Translations under genes and position numbers: made by a program
Notes under the pieces: generated by a model
The model's input: only the letters and a program-made list of their open reading frames with translations
What the model was told of the DNA's origin: nothing
Databases searched by the model: none
Assembly (NCBI RefSeq): GCF_011762005.1
Contig: NZ_JAASQU010000001.1
Coordinates: forward strand, 1,171,974 to 1,235,973
DNA from: Qipengyuania flava
GTDB taxonomy: Bacteria > Pseudomonadota > Alphaproteobacteria > Sphingomonadales > Sphingomonadaceae
Direction of reading: 5' to 3'
Length of the DNA stretch: 64,000 bases
Part shown: positions 17,208-27,305 of the stretch, piece after piece
How the letters are laid out: every line of letters begins with the position of its first letter
Position numbering within the stretch: the first letter of the stretch is position 1

Positions 17208-18104
17208 TCAGATTCGCCCCACGCGCTGGATTTCCCATTCGAGTTCGACCCCCGAATGGTCGCGCACGCGGCGCCTCACTTCTTCCCCCAGTTGCTCGAT
17301 CTCGGTGCTGGTCGCATTGTCGACGTTGAGCAGGAAATTGGTGTGCTTCTCGCTCACCTGAGCCCCGCCGATCGTCAATCCGCGACATCCCGCAGCGTCC
17401 ACCAATTCCCACGCTTTTTTACCGGGCGGATTCTTGAAGGTGGAGCCGCCGGTCTTGGTCCTCAGCGGTTGCGAATTCTCGCGCGCTTCGCCGATTGCAT
17501 TCATCCGCGCGCCGATTTCTGCCGGATCGCCAGCCTCGCCCTGGAAACGGGCGCGCACAACCACCGCGCCACCGGGCAGGTCGGAATGGCGATAGCTGTA
17601 ATGCAATTCGGCGGCCGGCAGCGTCACCAGACTACCGTTCGCGTGCACCACGTCGCAATCGATCAGCACATCACTGACTTCGCGGCCATAGGCACCGCCG
17701 TTCATGCGTACGAAGCCCCCGACGGTGCCGGGAATGCCGCGCATGAATTCGACCCCGGCGATCCCTGCATCTCGCGCAGTCGAGGCGACGAGGATGCCAT
17801 GCGCGCCGCCCCCGCAGGACAGCACGTGATCATCTTCTACCGTAATCCCGGCAAAGGGCTTGCCCAGCTTGATGACGACGCCCGGCACACCGCCATCGCG
17901 CACGATCATGTTCGAGCCGAGCCCGAGAGCCATCACCGGCAATCGGCCATCGAGCCGATCTAGGAAGAGCTCGAGATCGGCGAGATCCGCGGGCTCGAAC
18001 AGCCAGTCGGCTACTCCGCCAGACTTGAACCATACCAGCTTGGCCAGCGGCGCATCGGCGGTCAGCTTGCCGCGCAGGCCAGCAGTGTCGACAGGCGCGG
18101 TCAT
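17208..18104 (-). CDS. murB: UDP-N-acetylenolpyruvoylglucosamine reductase
   Basis: FAD enzyme that reduces UDP-GlcNAc-enolpyruvate to UDP-MurNAc. About 298 residues. FAD-binding LGLGSNMIVRDGGVPGVVI, IPGTVGGFVRMNGGAYGREV, SYRHSD, the catalytic serine in GGSTFKNP, and the active-site glutamate in VSEKHTNFLLN. The ATG at 18104 is used; a GTG at 18113 overlaps the murC stop as GTGA and is equally compatible with coupling, and neither has a ribosome site. Confidence 0.95.
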   Translation of the reverse strand: MTAPVDTAGLRGKLTADAPLAKLVWFKSGGVADWLFEPADLADLELFLDRLDGRLPVMALGLGSNMIVRDGGVPGVVIKLGKPFAGITVEDDHVLSCGGGAHGILVASTARDAGIAGVEFMRGIPGTVGGFVRMNGGAYGREVSDVLIDCDVVHANGSLVTLPAAELHYSYRHSDLPGGAVVVRARFQGEAGDPAEIGARMNAIGEARENSQPLRTKTGGSTFKNPPGKKAWELVDAAGCRGLTIGGAQVSEKHTNFLLNVDNATSTEIEQLGEEVRRRVRDHSGVELEWEIQRVGRI

Positions 18105-18109
18105 CGTGC

Positions 18110-19534
18110 TCACGCGGTGCTGGCGCGGGCGATGCCATCGGCAAGTCCCGCTGCCCACTGGGTGATATCGCCGGCACCGAGACAGACGACAAGATCGCCT
18201 GCACGCAGGTCGTCGGCCAGTTTGGAGGCAAGATCCTGCTCGTCCTCGACCGTTTGCGCCGCGCGATGCCCGCGGGCCTTGAGGCCGCCGACAAGCGCAT
18301 CGGCATCGACGCCCTCGATCGGGTCCTCGCCCGCGGCGTAGACGGGGGTGACGTAGACTTCGTCGGCCTCGTTGAAGCAGCTCTGGAACTCGTCCATCAG
18401 GTCGCGCAGCCGTGTGTAGCGGTGCGGCTGGACGACTGCGATCACGCGCCCGTCACCCGCGCTTTCGCGCGCCGCGCCGAGCACGGCACGGATTTCGACC
18501 GGGTGGTGGCCGTAATCGTCGATGATCGTGGCCACGCCGTCGCCGCTGGGGACTTCGCCGACCTTGGTGAAGCGCCGCCGCACCCCGCCAAATGCGGAAA
18601 AGCCGTTGCAGATCACTTCGTCGGGACATCCCATCTCGATCGAGACGGCGATCGCGGCCAGTGCGTTCTGCACATTGTGGCGGCCCGGCATCGGCAGACG
18701 CACGCCCTCGATCCGGCGATCTTCCTGGCCACGACGGCGCACGATCACGTCGAAGACATTGCCGCCCGCATCGGGCTGGATGTTTACCCCGCAAATGTCA
18801 GCCTGCAGGTTGAAACCATAAGTCACCACGTTGCGATCGCGCACCTTGCCGATCACCGCCTGCACCTCGGGATGGTCGATGCACAGGATCGCGGCACCGT
18901 AGAACGGTACGTTGTGAATGAATTCGACGAAGGCGTCCTTGACGCCGTCGAAATCGCCATAGTGGTCGAGGTGTTCGGGATCGATATTGGTCACCACCGC
19001 GATCGTCCCGTCGAGCCGCAGGAAGCTGCCGTCGCTTTCGTCGGCTTCGACTACCATCCACTCGGAATCGCCCAGGCGCGCGTTCGAGCCATATTGCTCG
19101 ATGATTCCACCATTGATCACGGTTGGGTCGATCTTGCCGGCATCGAGCAGCGCAGCGATCATGCTGGTGGTGGTCGTTTTCCCGTGCGTCCCGGCAACCG
19201 CGACCGTCGACTTGAGCCGCATCAGCTCCGCCAGCATCTCCGCGCGGCGCACCACGGGAATACGGTTCTCGAGCGCATAGGCGACTTCGGGATTGGTCCG
19301 TTTGACCGCGGTGGAAGTCACGACGACCGCCGCATTCTCGACATTCTCGGGGGCATGCCCGATGGCGATCCGGATGCCGCGCGAACGCAGCCGTTCGACC
19401 GTTGCGCTTTCCTTGGCGTCGGATCCCTGCACTTCGTAGCCGAGATTATCCATCACCTCGGCGATACCCGACATGCCAATGCCGCCGATGCCGACGAAAT
19501 GCACGGTGCCGATATTGGTAGGGACGCCTCTCAT
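18110..19534 (-). CDS. murC: UDP-N-acetylmuramate--L-alanine ligase
   Basis: First Mur ligase, adds L-Ala to UDP-MurNAc with ATP. 474 residues: UDP-binding [18 protein letters not shown] at 11-28, ATP loop GTHGKTTTT at 115-123, [12 protein letters not shown], and central-domain catalytic Glu in [13 protein letters not shown]-terminal Rossmann domain has [13 protein letters not shown] 19534 overlaps the murG stop (ATGA). Confidence 0.96.
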   Translation of the reverse strand: MRGVPTNIGTVHFVGIGGIGMSGIAEVMDNLGYEVQGSDAKESATVERLRSRGIRIAIGHAPENVENAAVVVTSTAVKRTNPEVAYALENRIPVVRRAEMLAELMRLKSTVAVAGTHGKTTTTSMIAALLDAGKIDPTVINGGIIEQYGSNARLGDSEWMVVEADESDGSFLRLDGTIAVVTNIDPEHLDHYGDFDGVKDAFVEFIHNVPFYGAAILCIDHPEVQAVIGKVRDRNVVTYGFNLQADICGVNIQPDAGGNVFDVIVRRRGQEDRRIEGVRLPMPGRHNVQNALAAIAVSIEMGCPDEVICNGFSAFGGVRRRFTKVGEVPSGDGVATIIDDYGHHPVEIRAVLGAARESAGDGRVIAVVQPHRYTRLRDLMDEFQSCFNEADEVYVTPVYAAGEDPIEGVDADALVGGLKARGHRAAQTVEDEQDLASKLADDLRAGDLVVCLGAGDITQWAAGLADGIARASTA

Positions 19535-20727
19535 TCGCTCATCTCCCGCGTCGCGCCCTGCCCCGCGGGAATGCCCTGCGAGGCGCCGCGCGCGTTGTTG
19601 CCGCCAACCCGGATGACATCCATCATCTCCGCCCCGCCGAAGCTTTCGACGAGATCGGCAAGATCCTCCACCGCGCGCGGCCGGCCGCAATTCCACGCGG
19701 CGTGCGCGGCCTTGGCCAAGCCCTGCGGGTTGTCCGCCAGCGCCTTGATCTGCTTCGCCAGTTCCTTGCCGGTGAAGCGTTCCTGGCGGATCATGCGCGC
19801 CCCGCCCGCCTTGGACAGTTCGCGTGCATTCGCTGCCTGGTGATCGTCGGTCGCGATGGGAAGCGGGATCAGGATTGCCGGGCGGCCAACGGCGGTCAGC
19901 TCGGCGATGGTCGATGCGCCCGCACGGCCGATGAACAGATGCGCATCGGCGAGCCGCGCGGCCATGTCCTCGAAATAGGTGGCCAACTCGGCCGGAATAC
20001 CGTGATTGCGATACCGTTCGCGCACGGCGTCGAGATCTTCGGGGCGGCATTGCTGCGTCACCTGCAATCGCTGGCGCAGCGCGGGCGGCAGCATCGACAG
20101 GCCGTCGGGCACCACTTCGGACAGGACGCGCGCGCCCTGGCTGCCGCCGGTGATCAGCACGCGCAGCAGGCCTTCCTCGCCCAGCGTCGGGAAGGGCTCG
20201 TCGCGCAGGCTGAGTACCCCCGCCCGCACGGGGTTGCCGACGAGATGCACCTTGTCCGCATGTTTGGGCGCAAGCCGCTCGACTTCGGGATAGGCGATGG
20301 CGATCGCATCGACCCGGCCGGAGAACAGCCGGTTGACGCGTCCGAGCACTGCGTTCTGCTCATGCACCACGGTGGGCACACCCGCGCTCGTTGCAGCGAG
20401 GATGGCGGGCAAGGAAGGATAGCCGCCGAAGCCGACCACCGCGCTGGGTTCGAAGCTGTCGAACAGGCGCAAGGCCATACGGCGTCCTTCGAGCACCGCG
20501 CGCAGCCCCTTGATCCAACTGAGCGGGTTCTTGCCGAACCGTCCGGCGGGAAGAACATGCGCGGGCAGGAAGTCGGGTTTGCCGGGAATCTGTGCACCGC
20601 GTGCATCGGTGATCAGCGCGACGTGGTGCCCGCGGCGTTCGAGCTCGGTCGCCAGCGCGAAAGCAGGCAGCAGGTGGCCGCCGGTGCCGCCGGCGGCGAG
20701 GACGAAATGGCGGCTGGCGCCGGTCAT
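19531..20727 (-). CDS. murG: undecaprenyl-PP-MurNAc-pentapeptide GlcNAc transferase
   Basis: Membrane-associated GT28 glycosyltransferase that converts lipid I to lipid II. 398 residues: glycine loop [16 protein letters not shown] at 11-26, [11 protein letters not shown] with the second G-loop, [25 protein letters not shown], and the UDP-GlcNAc site [19 protein letters not shown]. The C-terminus is slightly longer than usual. ATG 20727 overlaps the ftsW stop by ATGA, and its own stop overlaps murC. Confidence 0.96.
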   Translation of the reverse strand: MTGASRHFVLAAGGTGGHLLPAFALATELERRGHHVALITDARGAQIPGKPDFLPAHVLPAGRFGKNPLSWIKGLRAVLEGRRMALRLFDSFEPSAVVGFGGYPSLPAILAATSAGVPTVVHEQNAVLGRVNRLFSGRVDAIAIAYPEVERLAPKHADKVHLVGNPVRAGVLSLRDEPFPTLGEEGLLRVLITGGSQGARVLSEVVPDGLSMLPPALRQRLQVTQQCRPEDLDAVRERYRNHGIPAELATYFEDMAARLADAHLFIGRAGASTIAELTAVGRPAILIPLPIATDDHQAANARELSKAGGARMIRQERFTGKELAKQIKALADNPQGLAKAAHAAWNCGRPRAVEDLADLVESFGGAEMMDVIRVGGNNARGASQGIPAGQGATREMSE

Positions 20728-21980
20728 GGATGGATCTCCCGACGTGCGGGACCGGTGTGGTCTTTCATCGGGGCCATCTGCCCGAAGCCGAGCCTGTCGC
20801 CAAGTCCCATGGTCCGGCTTTTCAGGAAGGGATTGCGCCGTGTGATCGCCAGCAGCAGGCCGATATTGAGACAGATCGCGATTGTCGACGAGCCGCCATA
20901 GCTGACCAGCGGCAGCGTCATCCCCTTGGAGGGGAAGAGCTGCAGATTGACGAGAATGTTGATGAAGGCCTGCCCCCCGAGCATCGCGATCAAACCGGCG
21001 CCTGCGAGCAGCGCGAACAGATCGTCTTCGTCGAGCAGGCGCATCAGCACCCGTCCAACGATGGCGAGGTAGAGCAAGACGATGATCGCGCAGGCGATCA
21101 GCCCGAATTCCTCGCCGATGACGCTGAAGATGTAATCGGTATGCGCTTCGGGCAGGCTCATCTTGCGGATGCCGAGACCGTATCCGGCACCGGTCCACCC
21201 GCCTGCGGTAAGCGTGCGCGCACCGAGATCGACTTGGTCGTAGGCCGTCCCGCCGCCGATGAAGCTGTCGATACGGTGCCGGGCGTTGTCGTAGAGGAAA
21301 TAGGTCGCGGTCAGCCCCGCGATGGTGGCACCGATCACCGCGCCCATTCGTTTCATGTCGATCCCCGAAAGGACCATGGCCACGAACCATACGCCAGCGA
21401 ACAGGATGGTACCGCCGAAATCGGGCTGCATCATCATCAGCGCGGCGATCAGCGCGACATAGGCGGTGGCGACGCCGGCGACGGGCATGTTCGGATCGCG
21501 CATCCGCCACGACAGGATCCATGCGGTCGCGATGGCAAAGCCCGGCTTGAGGAATTCGGAAGGCTGGAACTGCATGCCCAGATTGATCCAGCGCCGCGCG
21601 CCGTTGATTTCCGCTCCTAGCACGGGGACGAGGAACAACAGGACGGTCATGCCCGCCGCAAGCAACAGGCCGAAGCGCCGCGCATTGTCCCGCGCCAGCA
21701 TCGAGACGCCGAACAGCGTGCCCAGCGCGAGCACCTGCCAGGCCAAGTGGCGGTAGAAGAAATAGAGCGGGTCGAGCGTTATGCTGGCAGTCGACAGGCG
21801 GTTCGCGGTTGCCGGGCTCGCCGCAGCGACCGCAATCGTGCCCAGGCTCATCAGCAGGAGCACGAGCAGCAGCAGCACACGATCGATCTCGCGCCACCAG
21901 ATCTTGAGCTCCGACCAGCGTGACAGCTTGCCCTTGGGCATGTGCGCAGGCTGTCGTTTGCCGGGGACATAGGGCTGCAT
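20724..21980 (-). CDS. ftsW: septal peptidoglycan polymerase FtsW
   Basis: SEDS-family glycan polymerase of the divisome working with FtsI. 418 residues, about ten membrane helices from residue 40. SEDS signatures: NGARRWINLGMQFQPSEFLK with the loop residues, MMMQPDFGGTILF, DQVDLGARTLTAGGWTGAGYG, AHTDYIFSVIGEEFGL with the catalytic Asp region, and GMTLPLVSYGGSS. ATG 21980 lies 8 bases after the murD stop; a GTG at 21992 would overlap that stop. Stop overlaps murG. Confidence 0.95.
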   Translation of the reverse strand: MQPYVPGKRQPAHMPKGKLSRWSELKIWWREIDRVLLLLVLLLMSLGTIAVAAASPATANRLSTASITLDPLYFFYRHLAWQVLALGTLFGVSMLARDNARRFGLLLAAGMTVLLFLVPVLGAEINGARRWINLGMQFQPSEFLKPGFAIATAWILSWRMRDPNMPVAGVATAYVALIAALMMMQPDFGGTILFAGVWFVAMVLSGIDMKRMGAVIGATIAGLTATYFLYDNARHRIDSFIGGGTAYDQVDLGARTLTAGGWTGAGYGLGIRKMSLPEAHTDYIFSVIGEEFGLIACAIIVLLYLAIVGRVLMRLLDEDDLFALLAGAGLIAMLGGQAFINILVNLQLFPSKGMTLPLVSYGGSSTIAICLNIGLLLAITRRNPFLKSRTMGLGDRLGFGQMAPMKDHTGPARREIHP

Positions 21981-21988
21981 GGTCACGT

Positions 21989-23284
21989 TCACTTCAGCCC
22001 CTCCACCAGCGCGCGAAAATGATCGCCGCGCTTTTCGAAATCGGCATATTGGTCGAAGCTGGCGCAGGCGGGGGACAGTAGGACGGTGTCGCCCGTCTGC
22101 GCCTTGGTAGCGGCGGCGCTTACCGCACGGTCGAGTGTCTCGCACCGCTCGACCGGCACGCGGCCTTCCAGCAACGCGGCGAAGTCCGGCCCGGCCTTGC
22201 CGATGGTGTAAACGGCTTTCACGTGGGACAACTCGGCCTCGCACTCGCCCAGCCCCGGTTCCTTGGCGAGCCCGCCGAGGATCCAGTGGATGTTGTCGAA
22301 TGCCGCCAGCGCCGGGGCGGAGGCGGCGGTGTTGGTGCCTTTGCTGTCGTTGACGTAAGCGACACCGGCAACTTCCGCGACCCGCTCCATGCGGTGGGGG
22401 AGGCCTCGATAACTCTCGAGCCCTGCTCGGATCTGTGCGCCGGACAGCCCCAGAATGTCGCAAGCCTCGATGGCGGCAGCGGCGTTCTCAAGGTTGTGCG
22501 GGCCCTGGAGCGAGGGCCAGTTTGCCTGCTCGTTCGGATCGACACCCCTGTTTGCCAGCACGTCCTCGAGAATGCTGGCCATCGTGCCCTCGGCGAATGT
22601 GCCTAGCGATCGTGCATCGGTGAAGCGCGCGATCGAGTTCTGGCCGCGCTTCTGCATTGCCAGCAGGCGCGACTTGCTCGCCGCATATTTGGCGAAATCG
22701 CCGTCATACCGATCCATATGGTCCGGCGTGATGTTCAGCAGCACCGCCACATCGCAAGCGAGCGAATAGGTGAGATCGATCTGGTAGCTCGACAGTTCGA
22801 GCACATAGACGCCCCCTTCAGGCAGCGGGGCCTGTTCGAGAATCGGCAGGCCGATATTGCCGCCCATTGTCGTCGGGACGCCGGCCTGCTTCAGTATGTG
22901 GTGCGTGAGTGCGGTGGTGGTCGACTTGCCGTTGGTGCCGGTGATGCCGACGACCTTGTGTGGCGGCAGGTCCGCCCTCGCCTGCGCGAACAGTTCGACA
23001 TCGCCGATCACGGGAACGCCGAAGCTATCGGCATGCGGTTTGATCGGATGCGTGTTGAGCGGGACGCCGGGGCTGACCACCACGCCCGCATATCCGGTGA
23101 GGTCTGCCTCCAGCGGGTTGCCGATGGCACTGCGCCCCGCGAAGGGTTCGCGCGCCTCCGCACGGTCGTCCCACACCAGCACGTCGGCTCCAGCGGTCAG
23201 CAGCGCCTCGACCGTCGCCCGGCCGGACCGCGCCAGTCCGAGAACGGCGTATTTTCTGTCCTTCCAGGCGGGTGAGGTGATCAT
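21989..23284 (-). CDS. murD: UDP-N-acetylmuramoylalanine--D-glutamate ligase
   Basis: Second Mur ligase, adds D-Glu. 431 residues with N-terminal [21 protein letters not shown] loop [17 protein letters not shown], the [10 protein letters not shown] region, [35 protein letters not shown] with the carbamylated-lysine site, and [14 protein letters not shown] 23284 overlaps the mraY stop (ATGA). Confidence 0.96.
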   Translation of the reverse strand: MITSPAWKDRKYAVLGLARSGRATVEALLTAGADVLVWDDRAEAREPFAGRSAIGNPLEADLTGYAGVVVSPGVPLNTHPIKPHADSFGVPVIGDVELFAQARADLPPHKVVGITGTNGKSTTTALTHHILKQAGVPTTMGGNIGLPILEQAPLPEGGVYVLELSSYQIDLTYSLACDVAVLLNITPDHMDRYDGDFAKYAASKSRLLAMQKRGQNSIARFTDARSLGTFAEGTMASILEDVLANRGVDPNEQANWPSLQGPHNLENAAAAIEACDILGLSGAQIRAGLESYRGLPHRMERVAEVAGVAYVNDSKGTNTAASAPALAAFDNIHWILGGLAKEPGLGECEAELSHVKAVYTIGKAGPDFAALLEGRVPVERCETLDRAVSAAATKAQTGDTVLLSPACASFDQYADFEKRGDHFRALVEGLK

Positions 23285-24351
23285 CGCAGCTTGAGCGTCG
23301 CAAGCCCCATGAGTGCGAGCACGATTGCGACGATCCAGAAGCGGATCACGACCTTGCTCTCTGACCAGCCGAGCTGTTCGAAATGGTGGTGGATCGGCGC
23401 CATGCGGAACACGCGCTTGCCCGTCCGCTTGAACCAGAACACCTGGATGATGACGCTGAGCGCCTCGAACACGAACAGCCCGCCGACAATCGCCAGCACG
23501 ACCTCATGGTTGGTCGCCACCGCGATCGCGCCCAGCGCGCCGCCAAGCGCGAGACTTCCGGTATCGCCCATGAAAACGGCCGCCGGGGGCGCGTTGAACC
23601 ACAGGAAGGCGAGCCCTGCACCCATGATCGCCGCGCAGAAGATCGCCAGTTCGCCTGCCCCCTCGACATAGGGAATGCCGAGATAGTCGGAATAATCGAC
23701 GCGCCCGACGAGATAGGCGATCAGCGCGAACGTCCCCGCGGCGATGATCACCGGCATCGTCGCCAGCCCGTCGAGGCCGTCGGTCAGATTGACCGCATTG
23801 CCCGCCCCAACGATCACGAAGGCGGCGAAGGCGTAATAGAATACGCCCAGTTCGATCCCGATGTCGTTGAAGAAGGGAACGTAGAGGAAAGTGTTGACCT
23901 CGTTCACCACGATGAAGCTCGCGACGCCCGCAATTGCGAATTCGAGCAGCAGGCGGACCTTGCCCGAAACGCCCTTGTGGCTGGCCTTGGAAACCTTGTC
24001 GTAATCGTCGAGGAAGCCGATCAGCCCGAAACCGAGCGTAACCGCGAGACAGGCCCAGATGAAAGGGTTGCTCAGGTCCATCCAGATCAGGACCGAGAGG
24101 CTCAGGCTGATCAGGATCATCAGCCCGCCCATGGTCGGCGTACCCCGCTTGGCAAGGTGGGTCTGCGGGCCATCCTCGCGGATCGGCTGCCCCTTGCCCT
24201 GCCGTACGCGCAGCATGGCGATGAAGCGCGGCCCGATGACGAGCCCGATGATCAGCGCGGTCATGAGCGTCGCTCCGGCCCGGAACGTCTGATAGCGCAC
24301 GAGGTTGAAGATGCCTTCGAAATTCAACCATTCGGCGAGAAGATACAGCAA
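23281..24351 (-). CDS. mraY: phospho-N-acetylmuramoyl-pentapeptide transferase
   Basis: Integral membrane enzyme forming lipid I from UDP-MurNAc-pentapeptide and undecaprenyl phosphate. 356 residues, ten membrane helices. Motifs [22 protein letters not shown] (catalytic DD), [16 protein letters not shown], and [15 protein letters not shown]. The start is a TTG at 24351 ([11 protein letters not shown], the normal MraY N-terminus), with GAGAGG a few bases before; an ATG further in would lose helix 1. 18 bases after murF, the widest gap between mraZ and ftsA. Confidence 0.95.
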   Translation of the reverse strand: MLYLLAEWLNFEGIFNLVRYQTFRAGATLMTALIIGLVIGPRFIAMLRVRQGKGQPIREDGPQTHLAKRGTPTMGGLMILISLSLSVLIWMDLSNPFIWACLAVTLGFGLIGFLDDYDKVSKASHKGVSGKVRLLLEFAIAGVASFIVVNEVNTFLYVPFFNDIGIELGVFYYAFAAFVIVGAGNAVNLTDGLDGLATMPVIIAAGTFALIAYLVGRVDYSDYLGIPYVEGAGELAIFCAAIMGAGLAFLWFNAPPAAVFMGDTGSLALGGALGAIAVATNHEVVLAIVGGLFVFEALSVIIQVFWFKRTGKRVFRMAPIHHHFEQLGWSESKVVIRFWIVAIVLALMGLATLKLR

Positions 24352-24369
24352 ATCGGCCTCTCGTCGCGC

Positions 24370-25836
24370 CTAGCCGGCGCGGGTGAAATGATCCACGAGC
24401 CGGCCAAGACCGACCGAGTTGGAGCCCTTGACCAGCACGGCATCGCCCGCGACGACACCGAAGTCTTCGAGCAGCTCGATCGCCTCGTCGGCAGTCTGGC
24501 AATGCGCCCAGGCGATAGGCTTGCCAAGGACGGAGCTCTGCGGTTTCCCCAGTTCCCGCGCCAAGGCGCCCATCTCTTCGCCCACCAGCACGGCATAATC
24601 GACATCGGCGGCGATGATCGGTTCGGACAGTGCGGCATGGAACTGCGTTCCGAAATCGCCCAACTCCTTCATCGCGCCGAGCACCGCTATCCGGCGCCCC
24701 GAGGGGGTCTGCCCGAGCTGCGCCAGCGTGGCGCGCATGCTGGCGGGATTGGCGTTGTAGCTTTCATCGATGAGCAGCGCCTTGCCGCCCGGTACGTCGA
24801 TCCCGTGCCGCGCGCCGCGTCCCTTGAGCCCGCCCATTTCGGCCAGCGCCAGCCCGGCAGCCGCCATGTCGCCGCCCGCGGCTCGCACGCTGGCCATGAC
24901 CGCAAGCGAGTTGATCACCCAGTGATCGCCGGGTTCGGCGACGGTGTAGCACAGCCGCCCTTCGGGAAATTCGCAAGTCACGAGGCTGCCGCCGTTGGCG
25001 CTGGGAATGGCATCGAGCAAGCGGACGTCGGCAAAGCGTGCGCGACCGAAGCTGACCACCTTGGCGCCGACGCGTTCCGCGGCGAGCTTGAGGCGTTCAT
25101 AATGCTCGCTATCCGCCGGGACGACCGCGGTCCCGCCCGGCTCGAGCCCGGCGAATATCTCCGCCTTGGCATCGGCGATCGCTTCCATGCTGCCGAGGTT
25201 CTCGATATGCGCGGGGGCGATCGTGGTGATGACGGCAACGTGCGGGCGGACCTGCGTGGTCAGTCCCGCAATCTCGCCCGCGTGGTTCATGCCCATCTCG
25301 AAGATACCGAAACGGCTGCGCGCAGGCATCCGGGCAAGGCTGAGCGGGACGCCCACATGGTTGTTGTAGCTGCGGGTCGAACGATGCGCGGCGCCGCGGC
25401 TGGCGCGTTCCAGACTGGCGAAGATCGCTTCCTTGACGCCGGTCTTGCCAACCGAACCGGTCACTCCGATGATCGTGGCTTCGACACGGCTGCGCGCAGC
25501 ACGCGCCAGCGCTTCGAGCGCGCGGGTGGTGTCGTCGACCAGGATATGGGGCCAGTCCACCGGGCGATCGACGATCGCCCCTGCCGCGCCATTGGCGAAG
25601 GCCTTGTCGAGGAAACGGTGGCCGTCCATCGCTTCGCCCTTGAGCGCGATGAACAGGTCGCCATTGACCACGTCGCGGCTGTCCATCTCGACACCGGCGA
25701 CCTGGAAATCATGGCTGGCCGTTCCGCCGACCGCTTCCGCGATGCTGCGCGCGTCCCATAGCGTGAGCGGCAGCCGATCGCGCGGATCGGCAGGCCATTC
25801 GACATAGGCCGGGTGACGCAGGATGGCGGCGCTCAT
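24370..25836 (-). CDS. murF: UDP-MurNAc-tripeptide--D-Ala-D-Ala ligase
   Basis: Last cytoplasmic Mur ligase, completing the pentapeptide. 488 residues. N-terminal domain with VAGVEMDSRDVVNGDLFIAL, ATP loop GVTGSVGKTGVKEAIF, NNHVGVPLSLARMP, FEMGMNHAGEIAGLTTQVRP and LLIDESYNANPASMRATL. The product's D-Ala-D-Ala comes from Ddl in the same cluster. ATG 25836 overlaps the murE stop. Confidence 0.95.
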   Translation of the reverse strand: MSAAILRHPAYVEWPADPRDRLPLTLWDARSIAEAVGGTASHDFQVAGVEMDSRDVVNGDLFIALKGEAMDGHRFLDKAFANGAAGAIVDRPVDWPHILVDDTTRALEALARAARSRVEATIIGVTGSVGKTGVKEAIFASLERASRGAAHRSTRSYNNHVGVPLSLARMPARSRFGIFEMGMNHAGEIAGLTTQVRPHVAVITTIAPAHIENLGSMEAIADAKAEIFAGLEPGGTAVVPADSEHYERLKLAAERVGAKVVSFGRARFADVRLLDAIPSANGGSLVTCEFPEGRLCYTVAEPGDHWVINSLAVMASVRAAGGDMAAAGLALAEMGGLKGRGARHGIDVPGGKALLIDESYNANPASMRATLAQLGQTPSGRRIAVLGAMKELGDFGTQFHAALSEPIIAADVDYAVLVGEEMGALARELGKPQSSVLGKPIAWAHCQTADEAIELLEDFGVVAGDAVLVKGSNSVGLGRLVDHFTRAG

Positions 25837-27305
25837 GCGTCACCTCTGGCAATTTCGCCGACGCATTCGCGCGCGACTTCAACATCGTCGAAGGGCAGCA
25901 CTCGCATGTTTTCTCCCGATCCGATGATCTGACCCGTTTCGTGACCCTTGCCGGCGATGAGGACGATGTCCTGCGCCCCGGCCTCGGCGATGGCTGCGTG
26001 AATGGCTTCGCGACGCCCGCCTATTTCGCGCGCCTGCGGCGCACCCTCAAGCACTTGCCGGCGGATATCCGCAGGATCCTCGCCGCGCGGATTGTCATCG
26101 GTGACGATCACCAGATCGCTCGCCTTGGCGGCGGCAGCCCCCATCGGGGCGCGCTTGCCGTGATCCCGGTCTCCGCCGGCACCGAAAACGGTTATCAATC
26201 GGCCGGAAACGTGCGGGCGCAGCGCAGCGATGGCCGCCTCGAGCGCATCGGGCGTGTGTGCGTAATCGACATAGATCGGCGCATCCGAAGGAGCGATCGC
26301 CGCGCGTTCGAGCCGCCCGCGAACCGGCTGCAGGCGCGCGACCGCGTCCCAGACCTGACTGGCATCGATGCCCGTGGTCAGCGCCAGTCCCGCTGCGGTC
26401 AGCGCGTTGGATACCTGGTACGCACCGATCAGCGGCAAATTGAAGGTACGGCTCGTTCCGTCATGCTCTATCGTCAGCGACTGGCCCAGTTGGGTCGGCT
26501 CGCGTCCGGTGAGGCGGATGGTCTCACCCGCTTCACCGACGGTCATGACCTTCAGGCCCCGTTGTTGCGCATGGTCGACCACGCGCGCATTCCATTCGCT
26601 GGCTTCCGCCCCCATCCATACGACCGCGGTCGCATCGGGGGAAATGACCTCGTCGAACAGCCGCATTTTGGCCGCGAAATAGTCTTCCATGTCGGTATGA
26701 TAGTCGAGATGGTCGCGGCTGAAATTGGTGAAGCCAGCCGCCATGACGGGCACACCTTCATTGCGGAACTGCGCCAGCCCGTGGCTCGACGCTTCGTAGG
26801 CGACATGCGTGACCCCTTCGCGCGCCAGCCCGCTGAGGTTCGCAAGGAAGGTGACGATGTCGGGGGTGGTCAGCCCGGTCGAAACGCTTTCGTCGGGCGT
26901 GGTGACACCCAAAGTGCCGATGCTGGCTGCACGGTGCCCCGCCATGCGCCAGATCTGGCGTGTCATCTCGACAGTCGAAGTCTTGCCGTTGGTACCCGTG
27001 ACCGCGACGATATGGTCGGGCACGGGCGTAAAGAAGCGGGCGGCCAGCTTTGCGAATGCGCGCCGCGGCATCGCGTCGGCGATGTGGATGGCCCCGTCGA
27101 CCCTGGCTTCGGGCCGCGCGACGACGGCAACCGCCCCGGCCTCGATCGCCGCGGGGATGAAATTCTCGCCATTGACCTGCAGGCCCTGAAAAGCCCCGAA
27201 GACAGTTCCGGGAGCGACCTTGCGATTGTCGATCGCAAAACCTGTCACCAGGGCGTCCCCGGCGCAGGCAAGGCCCGCCTCGTCGCACAGCTTGGCCAGC
27301 TTCAC
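25833..27305 (-). CDS. murE: UDP-MurNAc-L-Ala-D-Glu--meso-diaminopimelate ligase
   Basis: Third Mur ligase. 490 residues: N-terminal FAIDNRKVAPGTVFGAFQG, ATP loop GTNGKTS at 104-110, YEASSHGL, FTNFSRDHLDYHTDMEDYF with the lysine-carbamylation region, DYAHTPDALEAAI, and DDNPRGEDP. The DNPR motif selects meso-diaminopimelate, so the cell wall is of the usual Gram-negative DAP type. GTG start at 27305 overlaps the ftsI stop (GTGA). Confidence 0.96.
   Translation of the reverse strand: MKLAKLCDEAGLACAGDALVTGFAIDNRKVAPGTVFGAFQGLQVNGENFIPAAIEAGAVAVVARPEARVDGAIHIADAMPRRAFAKLAARFFTPVPDHIVAVTGTNGKTSTVEMTRQIWRMAGHRAASIGTLGVTTPDESVSTGLTTPDIVTFLANLSGLAREGVTHVAYEASSHGLAQFRNEGVPVMAAGFTNFSRDHLDYHTDMEDYFAAKMRLFDEVISPDATAVVWMGAEASEWNARVVDHAQQRGLKVMTVGEAGETIRLTGREPTQLGQSLTIEHDGTSRTFNLPLIGAYQVSNALTAAGLALTTGIDASQVWDAVARLQPVRGRLERAAIAPSDAPIYVDYAHTPDALEAAIAALRPHVSGRLITVFGAGGDRDHGKRAPMGAAAAKASDLVIVTDDNPRGEDPADIRRQVLEGAPQAREIGGRREAIHAAIAEAGAQDIVLIAGKGHETGQIIGSGENMRVLPFDDVEVARECVGEIARGDA

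Noticed and set aside
23383..25761. 792-codon plus-strand open frame opposite mraY and murF
   Set aside because: Shadow of two certain genes; His/Arg/Asp-rich without domain.
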